Assembly: GCA_019009955.1 (NCBI GenBank)
Contig: CM032229.1
Coordinates: 1,960,001-2,024,000, forward strand
DNA: 64,000 bases
Source: Riptortus pedestris
Taxonomy: Eukaryota > Arthropoda > Insecta > Hemiptera > Alydidae
Direction: 5' to 3'
A model generated the notes under the pieces. It saw nothing but the letters and a program-made list of their open reading frames with translations. It ran no database searches and had not been told where the DNA came from. A program made the position numbers and the translations under genes. Of the stretch, positions 1 to 11,515 are shown in pieces. Position 1 is the stretch's first letter. Each line of letters opens with the position of its first letter.

Positions 1-181
1 TGTTTGTTTACATTTGAGACGCTTCCCTCCGGGAGAATAACAAAGATTTCTTATTACCTTTTGTATTTTTTCAAAATATATTCACGGAGGTGTTGTGTTA
101 GCAGTATTTCGATTTAGCTATTATTAATCTTCACGAGGGAAATCTGCTTAGTTTAAGCAGCCCCTGCGAGACGGACGTCTT
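1..181 (+). mobile_element. family H element, 3' end (cut by window start)
   Basis: Right-hand end of a family H element (Helentron-associated-like, see summary). The 3' signature is present: GGGAAATCTGCTTAGTTTAAGCAG, a CCCCTGCG hairpin arm and GACGGAC. The upstream AGATTTCTTATTACC and GGTGTTGTGTTAGCAG segments are shared with other copies. The 5' part lies outside the window. Confidence 0.8.
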
Positions 182-2289
182 AGGAGTTGAGGTACCAGTG
201 TAGTGCGCCTTACTTGATCACAGTGGCACCCTTTGGCTTAGTTTGTTGGTTTGCAAAGGCTTCTTTCTTCTTTTCCTTATTATCTCCTTTCCTCCTATCT
301 CTTCTTTCGCTTTCTCCTCTGCTTCACAACCCACCTGTTACCTCCAGGTACCGGGTAACCCACGCCCTAATGTCCCATTACACCCACACTCAATCACAAC
401 ACCTCACTTAAAATGGGACACCGAGAATTTAGTAGAAAGTGCACTAGAGCATCCATAGCAGCTCACCTCTGTCTATTCACAATTAAAATTAATCTAATCA
501 CTTGTTCTCAGATATATATTGTGTTTGTTACTTGCCTGTTATTTATTAACTGATTTCTTTGTTACATTTCTAAAGTATTCTAAGGTGTTATTACATTACT
601 GTGAATTTATAATGTCAGAGAGCACTGAAGCAAGGGGCGGTTTGACCTGAAAGTGGTCTGTCAATAATAAAAGGATTTTCGAGGGCGGAGGTGTGTGACC
701 TTTTATATACTTCCCTTGATCATAAATAGACATTAAACTCTTGTTGTGAAGCTTGATTGTTGCATAAAAATTGAGGCAGAAAATTCAAGTAAATAAATAT
801 ATAAAATAATGATTCTTCTGAAAAGAGGAGTTTTAATTAATTAAACATGTTGGCAGTATTTTGAATCAAGTAGATTTGGAAGTTATGGAAGCAGACGAAA
901 CAATGTAATATTTTATAGTAAGGAGATAGAAGATAATAAAAATAAATAATCTTTAATACATAACGAAATAAACCATGTATTGATAGGTTGAATGTCTTTA
1001 GAAAATAATGAAGTAACTTCAAATATATTTTTCCTTGAGGATTTGACTAAAAATGAAACATTTATTAGAAAAACTTTGAATAAAAAAGGGAAAGATTCAA
1101 GAGATGAATGTAAAATTATGAAACACGAGACTTGTTATAAATAAGAAATTTCATTTCCAAGAAGATGTTTTTAAACAATACAATCTCTGTTAAAGTAAAG
1201 AGGTAGAATTTCCTTTACCTTTGGAAAATTAACAAGAAATGAGAAGGAAAAAACAAGAGAAAAGTTATTCCTCACATTTTTCGCTGCAGAAGTCCTTCAG
1301 TATTCTCAAATAATTCAGTAAAAAATTAAGCAAAATATTTCAGAACTAAGAATGGCGTTCTGGAATTGATATGAAACTGATGAAACTTATATTTTCACCT
1401 CTCCTAGCCCTAACTTAATCTGACACCTAGTGAACATTATATACCTCATGGATTGAATGAATTTAATATTGTGAGAGTACAATAATATTTAAAAATATTT
1501 ATTCACAAAACAATAACGTTAACAATTAACTTATTCTCACAGATATCAGGTATACAAAGCTTAGTCCAAAAACAGTAATATTTGTATCGTATTCCCCAAT
1601 GTATAACGATAAAACAAGTAGGACATTTATTTACTCAGATTTGCCGGCAGTTTTAATAAATAACCCTAAAAAGCATTTTGTGCGTGAAGGCATAACCATT
1701 TCTCAATGACTGACTTTAGATTTCTACAAGACGGAGCAGTATCAGTCCGAAGAGGTTCGCTACATCCAGCACACATCACTCCGACGAAAACATGGCTGAG
1801 ACAATGAATGAAATAGGTGGGTTATGCCCATTTGACAGGACCAACATTCAGTGACTCACCCGCTTAGATGACTTTTATATCAGGCAATGGGAAGTCAATA
1901 GTTGCTTGACCAACAGTGGTTCAACTTGACCCATTTAAAAGACATAAATATCGGAAGACAAACTAATACTAGCTGTGAGACCATCATGCTTGCTGCTTAT
2001 GGATAAATATCTCTAAAATGGAGGAAATGCAGGATCGCTAAACATAACTAACATTTCTCAAACGAATAATTAGTTTGGAATCACTTATAGAGGCTAACTT
2101 CGTAAAATATGTAAAGAGCATATATTAAAGTCTTCGGGTATTGACACGGCTACTGTCCGTGTTTTCATGTTTCTGGCAGAAGTTTCTTTAAACATACATC
2201 TAACATCCTCAAGGCTCCTATGAGACTGAAATTATATGTATATTTTTTTTTCTGAGACGCAGCATATCTATTGAAAATATGAAAAATTA
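182..2289. other. AT-rich stretch without recognised genes
   Basis: About 2.1 kb of AT-rich sequence with only short chance open frames (for example 187-411 and 243-458, low-complexity and rich in Ser, Leu and Pro). I see no transposon signature, RNA gene or credible exon. Confidence 0.5.
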
Positions 2290-3007
2290 AAAAAAGTCCG
2301 TCACGCAGGGGCTGCTTAAACTAAGCAGATTTCCTATGTGAAGTTTTACAATAGAGAAATCTGCATATAACACAACACCACCATAAGTAAATACAAACGG
2401 TAATGAGAAATCTTTCAGTTAATATTAATAAACTCCCACCTGAAACGGCTTCTGAATTGTAAGAATAATTTATATTTTAATAATTCAAATTTTAGTAGTC
2501 CAAGAACTAAAGAAGGGGGGGGGGTGAACAGAACGTATTTGCATAAATCTCACAAAGTAACGAAGGTTAGGTAAGGTTAGAAACGACAGGTTAGGTTAGA
2601 AGCTTCCGCCAGAGTCGAGACGGCCGAACTAACCCGAACAACACCCGACCACAGACTTCATAAAAATGCAAATATCTTGTTAATATTTAAGATAGAGAAT
2701 AAGTGTATATAACAATATTTACAGTAAATAATTTTAATTCTAATTAATTTGCAATAAGATTAGTTCTATACACTGTTTCGATCCGATGCATAGTAACGGA
2801 GATATTAAGAAATTTCGAAAATCCCCCCTCTAAACCCCCCCCCCTTCCTATGGTACGATTTCAGCCATTAACGAACTTGATCTGTCTTTTTACATAAAAC
2901 GGTTAAATATCGAGTTTCTTAACGATCAAACATAAATTGCGACCGCTAGGGCGTTAACAGACATATATATATATATATAGATATATATATATATATATAT
3001 ATATATA

Positions 3008-4397
3008 GACCTGCTCAGAGACCCGGCTTCGCCCGGGAATTGATTTGAGGCTGAATGGTGATGGTATTTTTTTGGAAAGGCTTTAATTTGCACAATATTT
3101 TGACATTTACCCGTCCCAGTGTTTAGGGTTAATTCCCGTTGTTGGCATTTGTTAATAATAAAATTAATTTTTTATGTAAGTCTTCACTGTCCTCCAAATT
3201 GTCATATTTCCCGTAGACAAATAGACTATGAAATATCGCGAATTTTTATTTCAGGCCTCCCTTATAACCCCCACTCCCGTTCTAAACTAAACATTTTAAT
3301 ATAGCTTATAATCATGGAAGAATTAATGCTAATTGACATACCGAGTTTTTTTAAGTTCGGTTTACTCGTTAGCGCTGAATGAAATCGTTGACTCCCGTTT
3401 TAGTTTATAGTGTATATCTTGTTTATACTTTGTTAAAAGACAAAAATGAATATGACAAAAGTTACTCTAAATAACAAAATAAACAACTTTTGTTATGTTC
3501 ATATTTGCCGAAAATGCAATAAGAAACGAAATACCGCTATTTTTAAATTCAGGCCTTCCTTATAACCCCCACTCCTGCCCGTCTCTAGAAATGTTAGTAT
3601 GGCTTATTATAAGGAAGGCGTTAGTGCTAATTCACATACCGAGTTTGGTTTAGTTCGATTGAGTCTTTTGTGCCAAATAAAATTGTGGACTCCCCCTATA
3701 GTTTTTAGCGTATAACTCATTTATACTTCCGTATAGGGCAAAAGTTACTGTAAATAACAAAATAAACAACTTGTTTTATAGGCATATTTGCTGAATAAGC
3801 AATAGGAAACGAAATATCGCTATTTTTAATTTCAGGCCTCCTATATAACCCCCACTCCTGCCCGTCCCTAGAAATGGTAGTATGGCTTATTATAAGGAAG
3901 GCGTTAGTGCTAATTCACATACCGAGTTTGGTTTAGTTCGGTTGAGTCTTTTGTGTCAAATAAAATTGTTCACTTCCGCTGTAGGTTTTAGCGTATATCT
4001 CGTTTATAAATCGGTATATGAAAAAAGTGTATATAATAAAAGTTACTCTAAATAACAAAATAAACAAATTTTGTTATGTTCACATTTGACGAAAAACCAA
4101 TAGGAAACGAAATATAGCAATTTTTAATTTCAGGCCTCCCTTATAACCCCCACTTCTGTTCATCTCAGAGAATTTTAATATAGCCTAAAGTCTAAGTTGG
4201 GTTAGTACTAATATACATACCAAGTTTCATAAAATTCGGTTCAGCCGTTTATGCGTGAAAAGGTAACAAACAAACAAACAAATAAACAAACAAACAGACA
4301 CCAAAGAAACAAATTGCAGTTATGGTGTCTAGGACATGTGAAACGAAAAGTTATCGTGAAATTTCGCGAAAAAAATCAATGTACAGACAGAGGTTAC

Positions 4398-4402
<5 letters not shown>
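3008..4402 (+). mobile_element. RTE-tail-like non-autonomous retroelement with four internal ~290-bp repeats
   Basis: It begins near ACCCGGCTTCGCCCGGGAAT and ends CAGTTCGG-type sequence (TTCGGTTCAGCCGTTTATGC), then GTGAAAAGGTAACAAACAAAC with a CAAA-rich tract and TACAGACAGAGGTTACAATTTT. The 'GGTTCAGCCGTT..GCGTGAAA..GTAACAAACAAACA' tail is a hallmark of RTE-related retroelement 3' regions in arthropods (established knowledge). The block GGCCTCCCTTATAACCCCCA recurs at about 3253, 3552, 3834 and 4131, so the body is four diverged tandem units. No coding capacity is seen. It lies inside the TA tract of an H copy. A reverse-oriented relative is at 31551-32553 and a second forward one at 32587-33317. 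Confidence 0.65.

Positions 4403-4451
<49 letters not shown>
4403..4451. repeat. (TA)n microsatellite
   Basis: Alternating TA tract joining the RTE-tail-like insertion to the 5' block of the minus-strand H element. It matches the TA tract on the other side at 2962-3007. Confidence 0.95.
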
Positions 4452-4455
<4 letters not shown>

Positions 4456-4573
4456 GAACGGACCTCAGTTTCATCATCTCCTGGGTAGGATCGATGGACA
4501 TTTGCAGAAATTTTTCGAAACTCGCGTCATGAGTACGACCTCAATAGCTCATTTCTCTGAAATCTGCTAATAA

Positions 4574-4899
4574 AAATAAAAGGCTGGTGTTTATAAACAC
4601 TATGGCTACACCGAGAGACCCCCTTTGTTGTATCAGCGATACTATTTTAAGAGGGTGTTGTTATTTGCTCTCTGTTGTCATCACTTATTGGTAGTTGTAA
4701 GCATTTTTAGGGCAGCTGGTATACACTTTGGATTTTGACGGATAGAGAAAGAAGAGAGTGTAAAGAGATAGTAAGAAAGGAGGTATGAAACTAAGAAAAG
4801 GTGACGTACTCCCAGCTGCTATATGAGTTTATTTCAGTATTTATTTACAAGTATTTAAAAATATTTAGGTTGTGAGGAGAGGAATGGTAGTTATGGTAG
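4574..4899. other. stretch without recognised features
   Basis: AT-rich sequence between the H element and the RT relic. The part beyond about 4780, read on the minus strand, is probably 3' untranslated sequence of the relic at 4900-5700. Nothing else is recognisable. Confidence 0.4.
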
Positions 4900-5700
4900 A
4901 GTTGTGACGTCAATGAGGGGAATGGCTCGGCTGCGGGTGCCTTGTCAGTTTTCTGGGGAGGGAGGAGTGATTGTTAAGAAGAGTGGGTTGGGCAGATACT
5001 GGAGGGAGTGGAAGAATTTTACATGTCTTTTCTTTATTTTCTGGTCTCTTTCGACTCCAACTCGAGTGTCTCTCTTATGTGTACTATTGGTGAGGGAAGT
5101 TTATTTTACTATTTTTCTAATGATCCCCTTTTGGAACAACTAAAAGCTTTTTAATGACGTTTTTGTGAGGAATGTTGGCTACCTTTGGTTAGCTAGTACC
5201 TAGTATTAGGATTTTTACTCGAAGTCTGAAATATTAGTAGATGTTTGAGAGAGGCGTATCTCAGTCTTGTGCCTTTTAGCTCTCCAGAGAGGATGGAGAT
5301 GTCTGTTTATGTGGATGCCTAGATATGTGGTGGTTCGAGAGATTGGAGCCGTCGAAGAATTTGGGAATTATAAAATTAGGACGTCGGTTTTGGCAGTATT
5401 GATATATTTGTTATGCGCCGGAGTTGTTCGGATATCTCTTCTGGCACGCGGAGGAGGCCATGGTGTGTTGTCGGGTCGGGTTGATGGATGTGCTGAAGAT
5501 TGCTAGGTCGTCAGCATAAGCGGACAGCTGGCCCTGCCGGTGTTAGTAGAGACACACATTGTCAACAGTATAAGGCGGAAAAAGTAAGGAGGCGAACATT
5601 GAGCCTTGCGGGAACATAGGATGGAGCGGATTTAGGAGAGGCTGTCTCCTACTCTCATTTGGTAAGTGCCTTACCAGCGAAGGTAAGATTAACATCGCTT
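4900..5700 (-). pseudogene. non-LTR retrotransposon reverse transcriptase relic (Jockey/R1-like)
   Basis: The minus strand encodes, in shifted frames, the C-terminal half of a non-LTR reverse transcriptase. A 'PQGSM' motif of palm block 4 lies near 5610, followed by QLSAYADDLAIFS, whose YADD catalytic motif is at 5507-5518. About 60 residues further on comes TTYLGIHINRHLHP (block E, 'YLGv.ld..l.w') with a RLSQ-type continuation, then a broken segment resembling the 'LQ..QNKIIRKI' region near 5120-5150. Several frameshifts and stops make it non-functional. The protein would copy element RNA into DNA at the target site. The Jockey or R1 assignment rests only on motif spacing and is tentative. 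No endonuclease domain is seen. Confidence 0.75.
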
Positions 5701-6159
5701 AGAGTTAAAGAAAAAGAAATGGACAGAAAAACTGCAGAGAGTTAAAAGCAAGTGTGAGGAGAAAATATAAATTACGAAAAAAAATGTGTTTCATCCATTG
5801 TTCCTCCTGTAGAATAGTATCACAGATATAGATACAACACCTGTCGCACAAGTGGTCCACAGCTATGACTATTATCTGCAAAGAAGAACAGATCTCAACA
5901 ACTAAGACCACTGCCCTCCGCTACTCCTCAAATCGATCTTATGACACAGATTAACCTTTTTGAGCAGAAGTAAATGAAGTACTTCCAATGTCTCAATCTG
6001 GAGTAAGGAAGGGGCCAGGATGATATATGGCGCTGATAATATATTTTGTCTCTATACTATAATACATAATAATATAAGTATAAAATTGGCACAAATTGTT
6101 TTATAGGTTTTAGGGGTGATGTTGATTGTGGGAGAAGACGTCCACAAGACCTACAGTGG
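5701..6159. other. sequence between two reverse transcriptase relics
   Basis: Moderately AT-rich. An open frame on the minus strand (5705-5911, 68 codons, hydrophobic) does not resemble a reverse transcriptase. I see nothing else. Confidence 0.35.
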
Positions 6160-6480
6160 CGTCATTGTCTTTAGAGTAGCGCTATGACGAAGTAAGAATG
6201 TGGGAAGAAAGGATAAGACTGATCCAGATTGAGAAGAGTATTCTGCAAGGAGTCGCACTTGGCCCGCTTCGGGAAAAATACAGGCGCCCTCTATACAGGC
6301 GATTTAATACTCCAGTTGGAGCAAAATTGGTATCATTGTTGATAATACCGTCATAATAGCTGATACACCAAAGACTTGCATGGGACACTCAATTCACTAT
6401 AAAATAACTTCCTCATTAATTGGAATGAAGCGTGTGTTTAAATACGCCACTGCAGAAATAACCTCTCGCGTGGCTAATTC
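6160..6480 (+). pseudogene. Jockey-like reverse transcriptase relic
   Basis: The plus strand encodes SILQGVALGPL, a decayed form of the 'GVPQGSVLGPL' block that precedes the catalytic motif in Jockey-clade enzymes. Then come 'NTPVGAKL' and, after a frame change, VDNTVIIADTPK at about 6338-6373, a decayed 'FADDTVIIA' motif. The second catalytic Asp has become Asn (VDNT instead of ADDT), so the copy would be inactive even without its frameshifts. The segment continues as 'HSIHYKITSSL', matching the region that follows in the family. Orientation is opposite to the relic at 4900-5700, so these are two separate insertions. Confidence 0.7.
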
Positions 6481-7425
6481 TAAATTGGAAATGTGAAATT
6501 CTCACCATCAATGTTGTAAATGCACCTAACATATCTGGAATAGGTCCACCATATCTTTTGGAGGTATCCTTCAAGACTTAAATATGTTATTAACACGTGT
6601 GACATTGATGCAGCACATGGATTCTAGGTATTCTGCCATTGTGGAATCTGCATACGAGCTGCATTGCCAAAATATGTTATATTCATATATTATTTCTAGG
6701 CATCCTCGTCCATTTACCTCAGAATAGCTTCATATGTAAGCCACGTCGTTACTAGTTCTTCCGTTATAGTGTTTGCAACTAACCAAAATTTCTTCTCTAC
6801 AATATCCGATTAGAAATACATCAGTAAAGTCTTGCAGACAGTTCCCTAAAATGCAGTCCAAAATATGAATCTTGTTCATTTGCCGTTGGATGTTTGTAAG
6901 AGGATATCTGTGTAAGAATACCATCGCTATCAACAACATGTCCAGTTGGCCTCATTCAGAGAATACGACTGAAAGCTGGCCTCTTTGCCTGTCCAGTTGC
7001 CCAATGTCTTATCTTTATGTCGCTTCCACTTATCACCGAATACTTTCCAAACATGAAGAAGAAACACGGCGTACTATTCATGTTTTAAAGTTCAATTAAC
7101 TACCGGTTTCCCTCACCTTTTGTGTTCCATAGTCCATTATTCAGTTGTTCTTGTTTCATTTTTCTAAAACACAAAAATTAAAAGAGCCATTCAAATTTTT
7201 TTTTCGGCAGTTACTAAGTTCTCAATGCTTCCACGTTTCACCAAATACTAGATTATGTTTGAAGGAAGTAATTGTGATTTGAAAGTCCAAATGAGGTCAT
7301 CTGCATGAATGTCTTGCCTTAGGAATGTCAGCAAACTATAGATAACTAACTATATAGATATTGAGGTTGATCTCAAAATATTCTCAAATATAATACAATC
7401 CTACCGTATTTCCATTAGTCCTATC
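6481..7425. other. AT-rich stretch, possible further RT decay
   Basis: The first 200 bases may be the decayed continuation of the Jockey-like relic, but I cannot follow it. The remainder shows only short chance open frames, including 6730-6939 minus and 6872-7099 plus. Confidence 0.35.
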
Positions 7426-7429
7426 ATAT

Positions 7430-7935
7430 TGTTACGTTTTATTACAAAACCAGTAATAAACGTTGTTAGTAAGAGTTCTTTTGGATTGCAAAATTGAACA
7501 CACACAAGTATCACAGTTTATCACTGCACAATTTATTTCACAGTGCACAATACTCATGGTTAATTATTACTACTCACAGTATTACACTGATTGTGTCACT
7601 GTTCTTCAGGTTACACAGTCCAATTATTCACTCACGGTCACTGTCATTTACTTCGCGGCACAGCACTGTCTTAAACACGGCACATCACTTTACCGCACTG
7701 CACTAAGTAGCACTGTAGCGCTGAACATCCCTTGAAGACCTTCGAGCGTCAACTGAACTGAGGTACTGGCAGGGTCTCTTATAAATGCCTGGAGAAGAGA
7801 CTAGGCAGGAAAGTCTAGACTAGAAGTTCCAGAACTTCCTGGAAGGCCCTACTTGGATTCTGCCGGCGGCCCTAATTAGATCAAATGCACGGCCTCTCCT
7901 TCAGGCAACCTTCCACGTATTAATTTTTCGCAACA
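7430..7935 (-). mobile_element. solo LTR, family 1, with ATAT target duplication
   Basis: A 506-bp unit with the short inverted ends TGTTACG and CGCAACA, flanked on both sides by ATAT (7426-7429 and 7936-7939), a 4-bp duplication as made by Ty3/gypsy integrases. Read on the minus strand it has a TATA box (TTTATAAG, near 7779-7786). About 24-29 bp further come two overlapping TCAGTT initiators, and an AATAAA signal lies about 10 bp before the end. This is the U3-R-U5 order expected of an arthropod LTR promoter. A second copy with the same ends and target is at 37825-38439. No internal region is present, so it is a solo LTR left by LTR-LTR recombination. Confidence 0.85.
7779..7786 (-). promoter_or_regulatory. 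LTR core promoter TATA box
   Basis: TTTATAAG on the minus strand. It is followed downstream by CCTCAGTTCAGTT, which holds two overlapping TCAGTT arthropod initiators at TATA-appropriate distance. This would start retroelement RNA within the LTR. Confidence 0.55.
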
Positions 7936-8134
7936 ATATATACACATGCAAGCATATATTTGTTTGTTTATGTTTCTGATAATTTTCATAGTTACCAATC
8001 ACATAATTAAACTTTTCAAAAGAACTAATTTTCGATTCAACTTTGGCAATGCTTGAAAAGAGACAACATAAAGGAAGAGGTAAAAGTGCCTCTAGGATAT
8101 ATATATGTCCAAATGAAAATTAGTGTGTTGTTAT

Positions 8135-8430
8135 TTGCTGTTAACGGCCTAGGGGGGTCTCAATTTGCATTAACTAACTAAATATTTAAATTTGTCTCGA
8201 AAAACAAAGATCAGGGCCATTAATAGATGAAACCGGCCCAAAAGGAGCGGGAATTTAAATTAGATGAAAAATAAAGAATTTTGTACGACTCCCTTATTAC
8301 GAATAAAAAAAAAAATTTCAAATTTTCGATTTCCCTCCTCCACAAGACCTCTCATCCATATTTGTAGTTCGATTTAAGTCATTAATAAATATAATGTTCA
8401 ATGTTTAATGAATTGGATAAATATCGAGTA
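8135..8430. mobile_element. degenerate family H fragments, two arms in opposite orientation
   Basis: 8135-8290 resembles the plus-oriented block after the TA tract (GTTAACGGCCTAGGGG, then AAAGATCAGGGCCATTAAT). From about 8290 to 8430 the sequence resembles the same block reversed (TTTCGATTTCCCTCC, then TTCGATTTAAGTCATTAA, then GATAAATATCGAGTATG). Similarity is weak, so the boundaries are approximate. Confidence 0.4.
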
Positions 8431-8459
8431 TGATATAAATGAAATAAACATTTTCGAGT

Positions 8460-8690
8460 CGGGACTCAGGTTAGCCATGCGAGTTAAAGCGTTGGCATTA
8501 ATCTCACATGGTAAACCAAGAATGTCGAGTTTGATTCCCGCCTGGGCAGTAGGAATTTATTTAATGACAAACTCATTAAATAAAATCCTTAGACCCACCC
8601 TTGATAGTAAAGGGTCGTAATCTGTAGACAAACCACCCAACTAGCCATAGTAGCAAAAACTAGGCGCTAATAAATAGTAATAGTATTAGT
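8460..8690 (+). mobile_element. tRNA-derived SINE, near full length
   Basis: The head resembles a tRNA with a long variable arm: box A region TTAGCCATGCGAGTTAAAGC and box B region GAGTTTGATTCCCGCC, ending CCTGGGCA. A body follows with TAGGAATTTATTTAATGA and an inverted AATTTATTTA/TAAATAAAATC pair, then CCACCC, GGGTCGTAATCTGTAGA and CTAATAAATAGTAATAG as an A/T-rich tail. Such SINEs are transcribed by RNA polymerase III from boxes A and B and are mobilised by a partner non-LTR element. Confidence 0.75.
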
Positions 8691-8953
8691 TTTTTAAGTT
8701 ACCAAATGCTCAATATTATTTTTATTTATTTCCCCTTTTTTAAGTGGGTTTCTTTAGAAATGTGAGATTTTGAAGTTATTCCATTGTCAAAATTAAATAA
8801 ACACTCTTTAAACCTTTGCGAATCATAGTAAATGGGTTCCAAAACAATATCAGTTTGAATCTTAAAATTTTACAAATTACGAATTGTGTTAGCAGTCGTT
8901 GGCGGATTGAAATGGTTTTCAGTGAAAATACAAAGATGTGATGCACAAAATAA

Positions 8954-9083
8954 TGGTGGGACTAAGGATTCTATTTATTTATAAAAGTTCCTATTGCCCA
9001 GGCGGGAATGGAACCCGTCACTCTAGGTTTACCATGTGAGATTGAGGTTAACGCTTTAACTCTCATGGCTAACCTGAGCCCCA
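8954..9083 (-). mobile_element. tRNA-derived SINE, head portion, minus strand
   Basis: Reverse complement of the same SINE head: CCCAGGCGGGAATGGAACCC (box B side) to TCTCATGGCTAACCTGAGCC (box A side). Only about 45 bp of the body are present, so the tail is missing. It lies 270 bp from the plus-strand copy at 8460-8690, in inverted orientation. Confidence 0.75.
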
Positions 9084-10553
9084 TTTATTTTTCTTTAATA
9101 TAAGCTGTAAGATTGGTGGTATAGTTAGAAGCCAAAACTTCTCTTTATTATTATCTTCGTCAATATTGATTTTACCGAAAAATTTAAAGATCAAATTGTG
9201 CTAAAAATGCAATTTTCAGTCTAAATGCGTAACTGATATTTGTTACTCTCAATATTCTGGCTTCCAACTTTTGGTCTCTAAACAGAGTTAAATGTTCTCC
9301 AATATTCCTTCAATGCCATTCCATGATTCGCTATAATCAAACTACAATTTGACTGTAGTTTTATAAGACTTAACTTATTACATAGTGCTTACGTTTACTT
9401 TATCTATTTATTTCAACAGGGAAAAATTATTATTTACATTATTTGGAATACAGGTAATTGCTGTTTTTACATCCCGGATATTACACCTCAGAGATTGCAT
9501 AACCGTTGAACATGTTACAGGATAATGTGTTCAATGATTGTGCCTTGGTCAATCCAATCGTTACATTTCCAGGGGAAATCATTTCTATTCCAATGACGCC
9601 TAGCACAGCTGTATGTGTTGAAGTAGTTTAGCTATTTGCCCATAGAGGTCAGGTGTTATTACCTCACGGTGAACGTGATCCCCCATGTACTATACATGAA
9701 CTCTATGAGATATATATTGTATCATGGACTTTATTAAACAGTGCGTGAAATTTGATTCCAATCAGTAATGCATTGAGACTGTAACAAGCTAACTAGCAAC
9801 AGTTTAATACTGTATTTCTATGTTGTTATCGTGTTTATTTTTGTACAAATAATATTAACAACTCATTATTAACAATATTAAACCTTAAATAACTATTCAA
9901 TGTATTGTATTATTTTTACTGATTACATTAATAAATTAAAACAGAAAGAGTAGGTGACCAATGACGTATAATTGCAGACATGTGGGTCATTCTATGTCAG
10001 GTCAACACACTCATTATACCTCAGTATTTTAGAATATCCTAAAATTATGTATACTCGTAGTAGGTACTGACAATAAGAAAAATAGAGAATTTGAATTTTT
10101 TATTCTCAATGGGTTTCCGAAATCCGGCTACGTAAAGTATTCAAAAAAGCGAACAAAAACGTCGGACAGGGTTTTTTGAAATAGCTCTAGAAGCTGTTCT
10201 AATCGAGCTAAAAAAGTGCGAGTAATGTCATTTTATTCTATAAGTCCATAACCCACTATGGTTTATATTAAAAACAGTTTTTTTTCAAAACTCAACAATT
10301 TTTATTTACACCCATACGATTTATAACAAATCTTTGGTATTTTCTGGAAATGTGTTGTTAATAAATTTGTTTTGAATGTCGTAATCATTCGGCTGTGCTC
10401 CAAACATTCAGATATCACAACAACACTGGCATTATTGACCTTATAACAGGCAATGGCAAGCAGCAAATGACATTTTTACTTAGTAAGTAGATCAAATGCT
10501 TATTGTAACGTGTAAAGGCATAAAGGCTACTAATTTTGTAAAACGACCCATTT
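9084..10553. other. AT-rich stretch without recognised features
   Basis: About 1.5 kb with no credible open frame or repeat terminus. A short (TA)n tract at 10554-10569 borders the next element. Confidence 0.45.
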
Positions 10554-10569
10554 ATATATATATATATAT

Positions 10570-11212
10570 ACTAGCGGACCCGGCAGACGTTGTCCTGCAT
10601 GATATATCAAGCGATTAGGATATTAAATTTAATAATATTATGTTTAAAAAAAATCTTCTTTTAATAACGCAAAAAATAACATTTGTTATGTGCACGTTTG
10701 CCAAAACACAAATAGTAAACAAAATATCGCGAAAACTTGGTATGAGAGAAGGAAAAGAAGACGTTTTAGTTCTATCATTATCTGGTAGAATGCGCACTAC
10801 ACGTCCTTAAAAACAAACAGTTGTAGACCAATAATTGAAATAAATCAAAACCCTCAACAATAATAATGCAAATACATAAATATAAATAAAGAAAAGAAAA
10901 TAATTGCAACATTCAAATCAAATTAAAATAAATTTGGACAATAAATAACAATGTCTGAAAGTGAAAACCTCTCGCAGCTGAAAACATCATTATTTAGATG
11001 ACATACTTAAACTCTAAGGACATACATTAGACAAACATATTAACATTTCATTACATTTCCAATAACCTCGCCCTTCGCCCTTCGACCGGAGACCTGCTCC
11101 ATCTGCCGGGCCGATCTGCGGCGCTAAACCATCCGGGGCGTCACCCGAACGCGTATTTAGAAATTCAATCAAATCCATACACACGTACGCTAGAATTATA
11201 TATATAAAGATA
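10570..11212 (+). mobile_element. non-autonomous RTE-like/SINE-like element (family E)
   Basis: It begins ACTAGCGGACCCGGCAGACG directly after a (TA)n tract and ends TAGAATTATATATATAAAGA. This pairing of a 'CTAGCgGACCCGGC' head with a 'TATATAAAGAT' tail is typical of short retroelements common in arthropod genomes. The 3' part (11090-11212: CTGCTCCATCTGCCGGGC, CGTCACCCGAACGCGTATT, ACACACGTACGCTAGAATT) is near-identical to 11840-11985, except for a deletion of about 37 bp here. No protein is encoded. Confidence 0.6.
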
Positions 11213-11515
11213 GAGGTGTATTACCCTGTTAACACTCTAGCGGTCGCAATTTTCGCTTGATCGTTACCAAACTCCGTATTTAAACGTTTTACGTTCATAC
11301 GTTTTACGTATCATGTTCTTCAACGTCTGGAATCGGATCATTGGGAGGGGGGATTTAGAGGGGAGGATTTTCGAAATATCTCCGTTAGTTTGAGTCTGAT
11401 CGAAATTTTGTATAGAACCAATCTTTTTGCTAATTAAAAGGTCTATAAACGTTGTCATGTACCTTTTTTCAGTGTCTTTAATATTAACCGAGATAACGGC
11501 GTTTTTTAGTTTTCG
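11213..11515 (+). mobile_element. family H fragment fused to an RTE-tail-like element
   Basis: It carries the H block that follows the TA tract: TGTTAACACTCTAGCGGTCG, TTGATCGTTACCAAACTC, GGGAGGGGGGATTTAGAGG and TATTAACCGAGATAACGG. Both H termini are missing. At about 11515 it passes without a visible boundary into the CTTCAGTAAACCCCCACTCC repeat of the next feature. Confidence 0.7.

Larger units (their letters stand above)
2290..4573 (-). mobile_element. family H element, minus strand, interrupted in its (TA)n tract
   Basis: The 3' terminus (AAAAAGTCCGTCACGCAGGGG) is at 2290 and the 5' terminus (TGAAATCTGCTAATAAAA) is near 4573. The left part, 2290-3007, runs through the conserved middle (ATTTAGTAGTCCAAGAAC, poly-G, GATCCGATGC, poly-C) to a (TA)n tract at about 2962-3007. 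The right part resumes at 4403-4451 with (TA)n, then TTTTGAACGGACCTC and GTAGGATCGATGGACATTTG. Between them lies an unrelated RTE-tail-like insertion. Without it this copy would be about 890 bp. Confidence 0.8.

Noticed and set aside
2570..2610. GGTTAGGTTAG resembling insect telomere TTAGG
   Set aside because: Only two to three imperfect units inside a family H copy, with no array.
4251..4570. Open frames rich in Ile-Tyr repeats (also 33181-33456, 37332-37656)
   Set aside because: They translate (TA)n microsatellites plus flanking transposon sequence.
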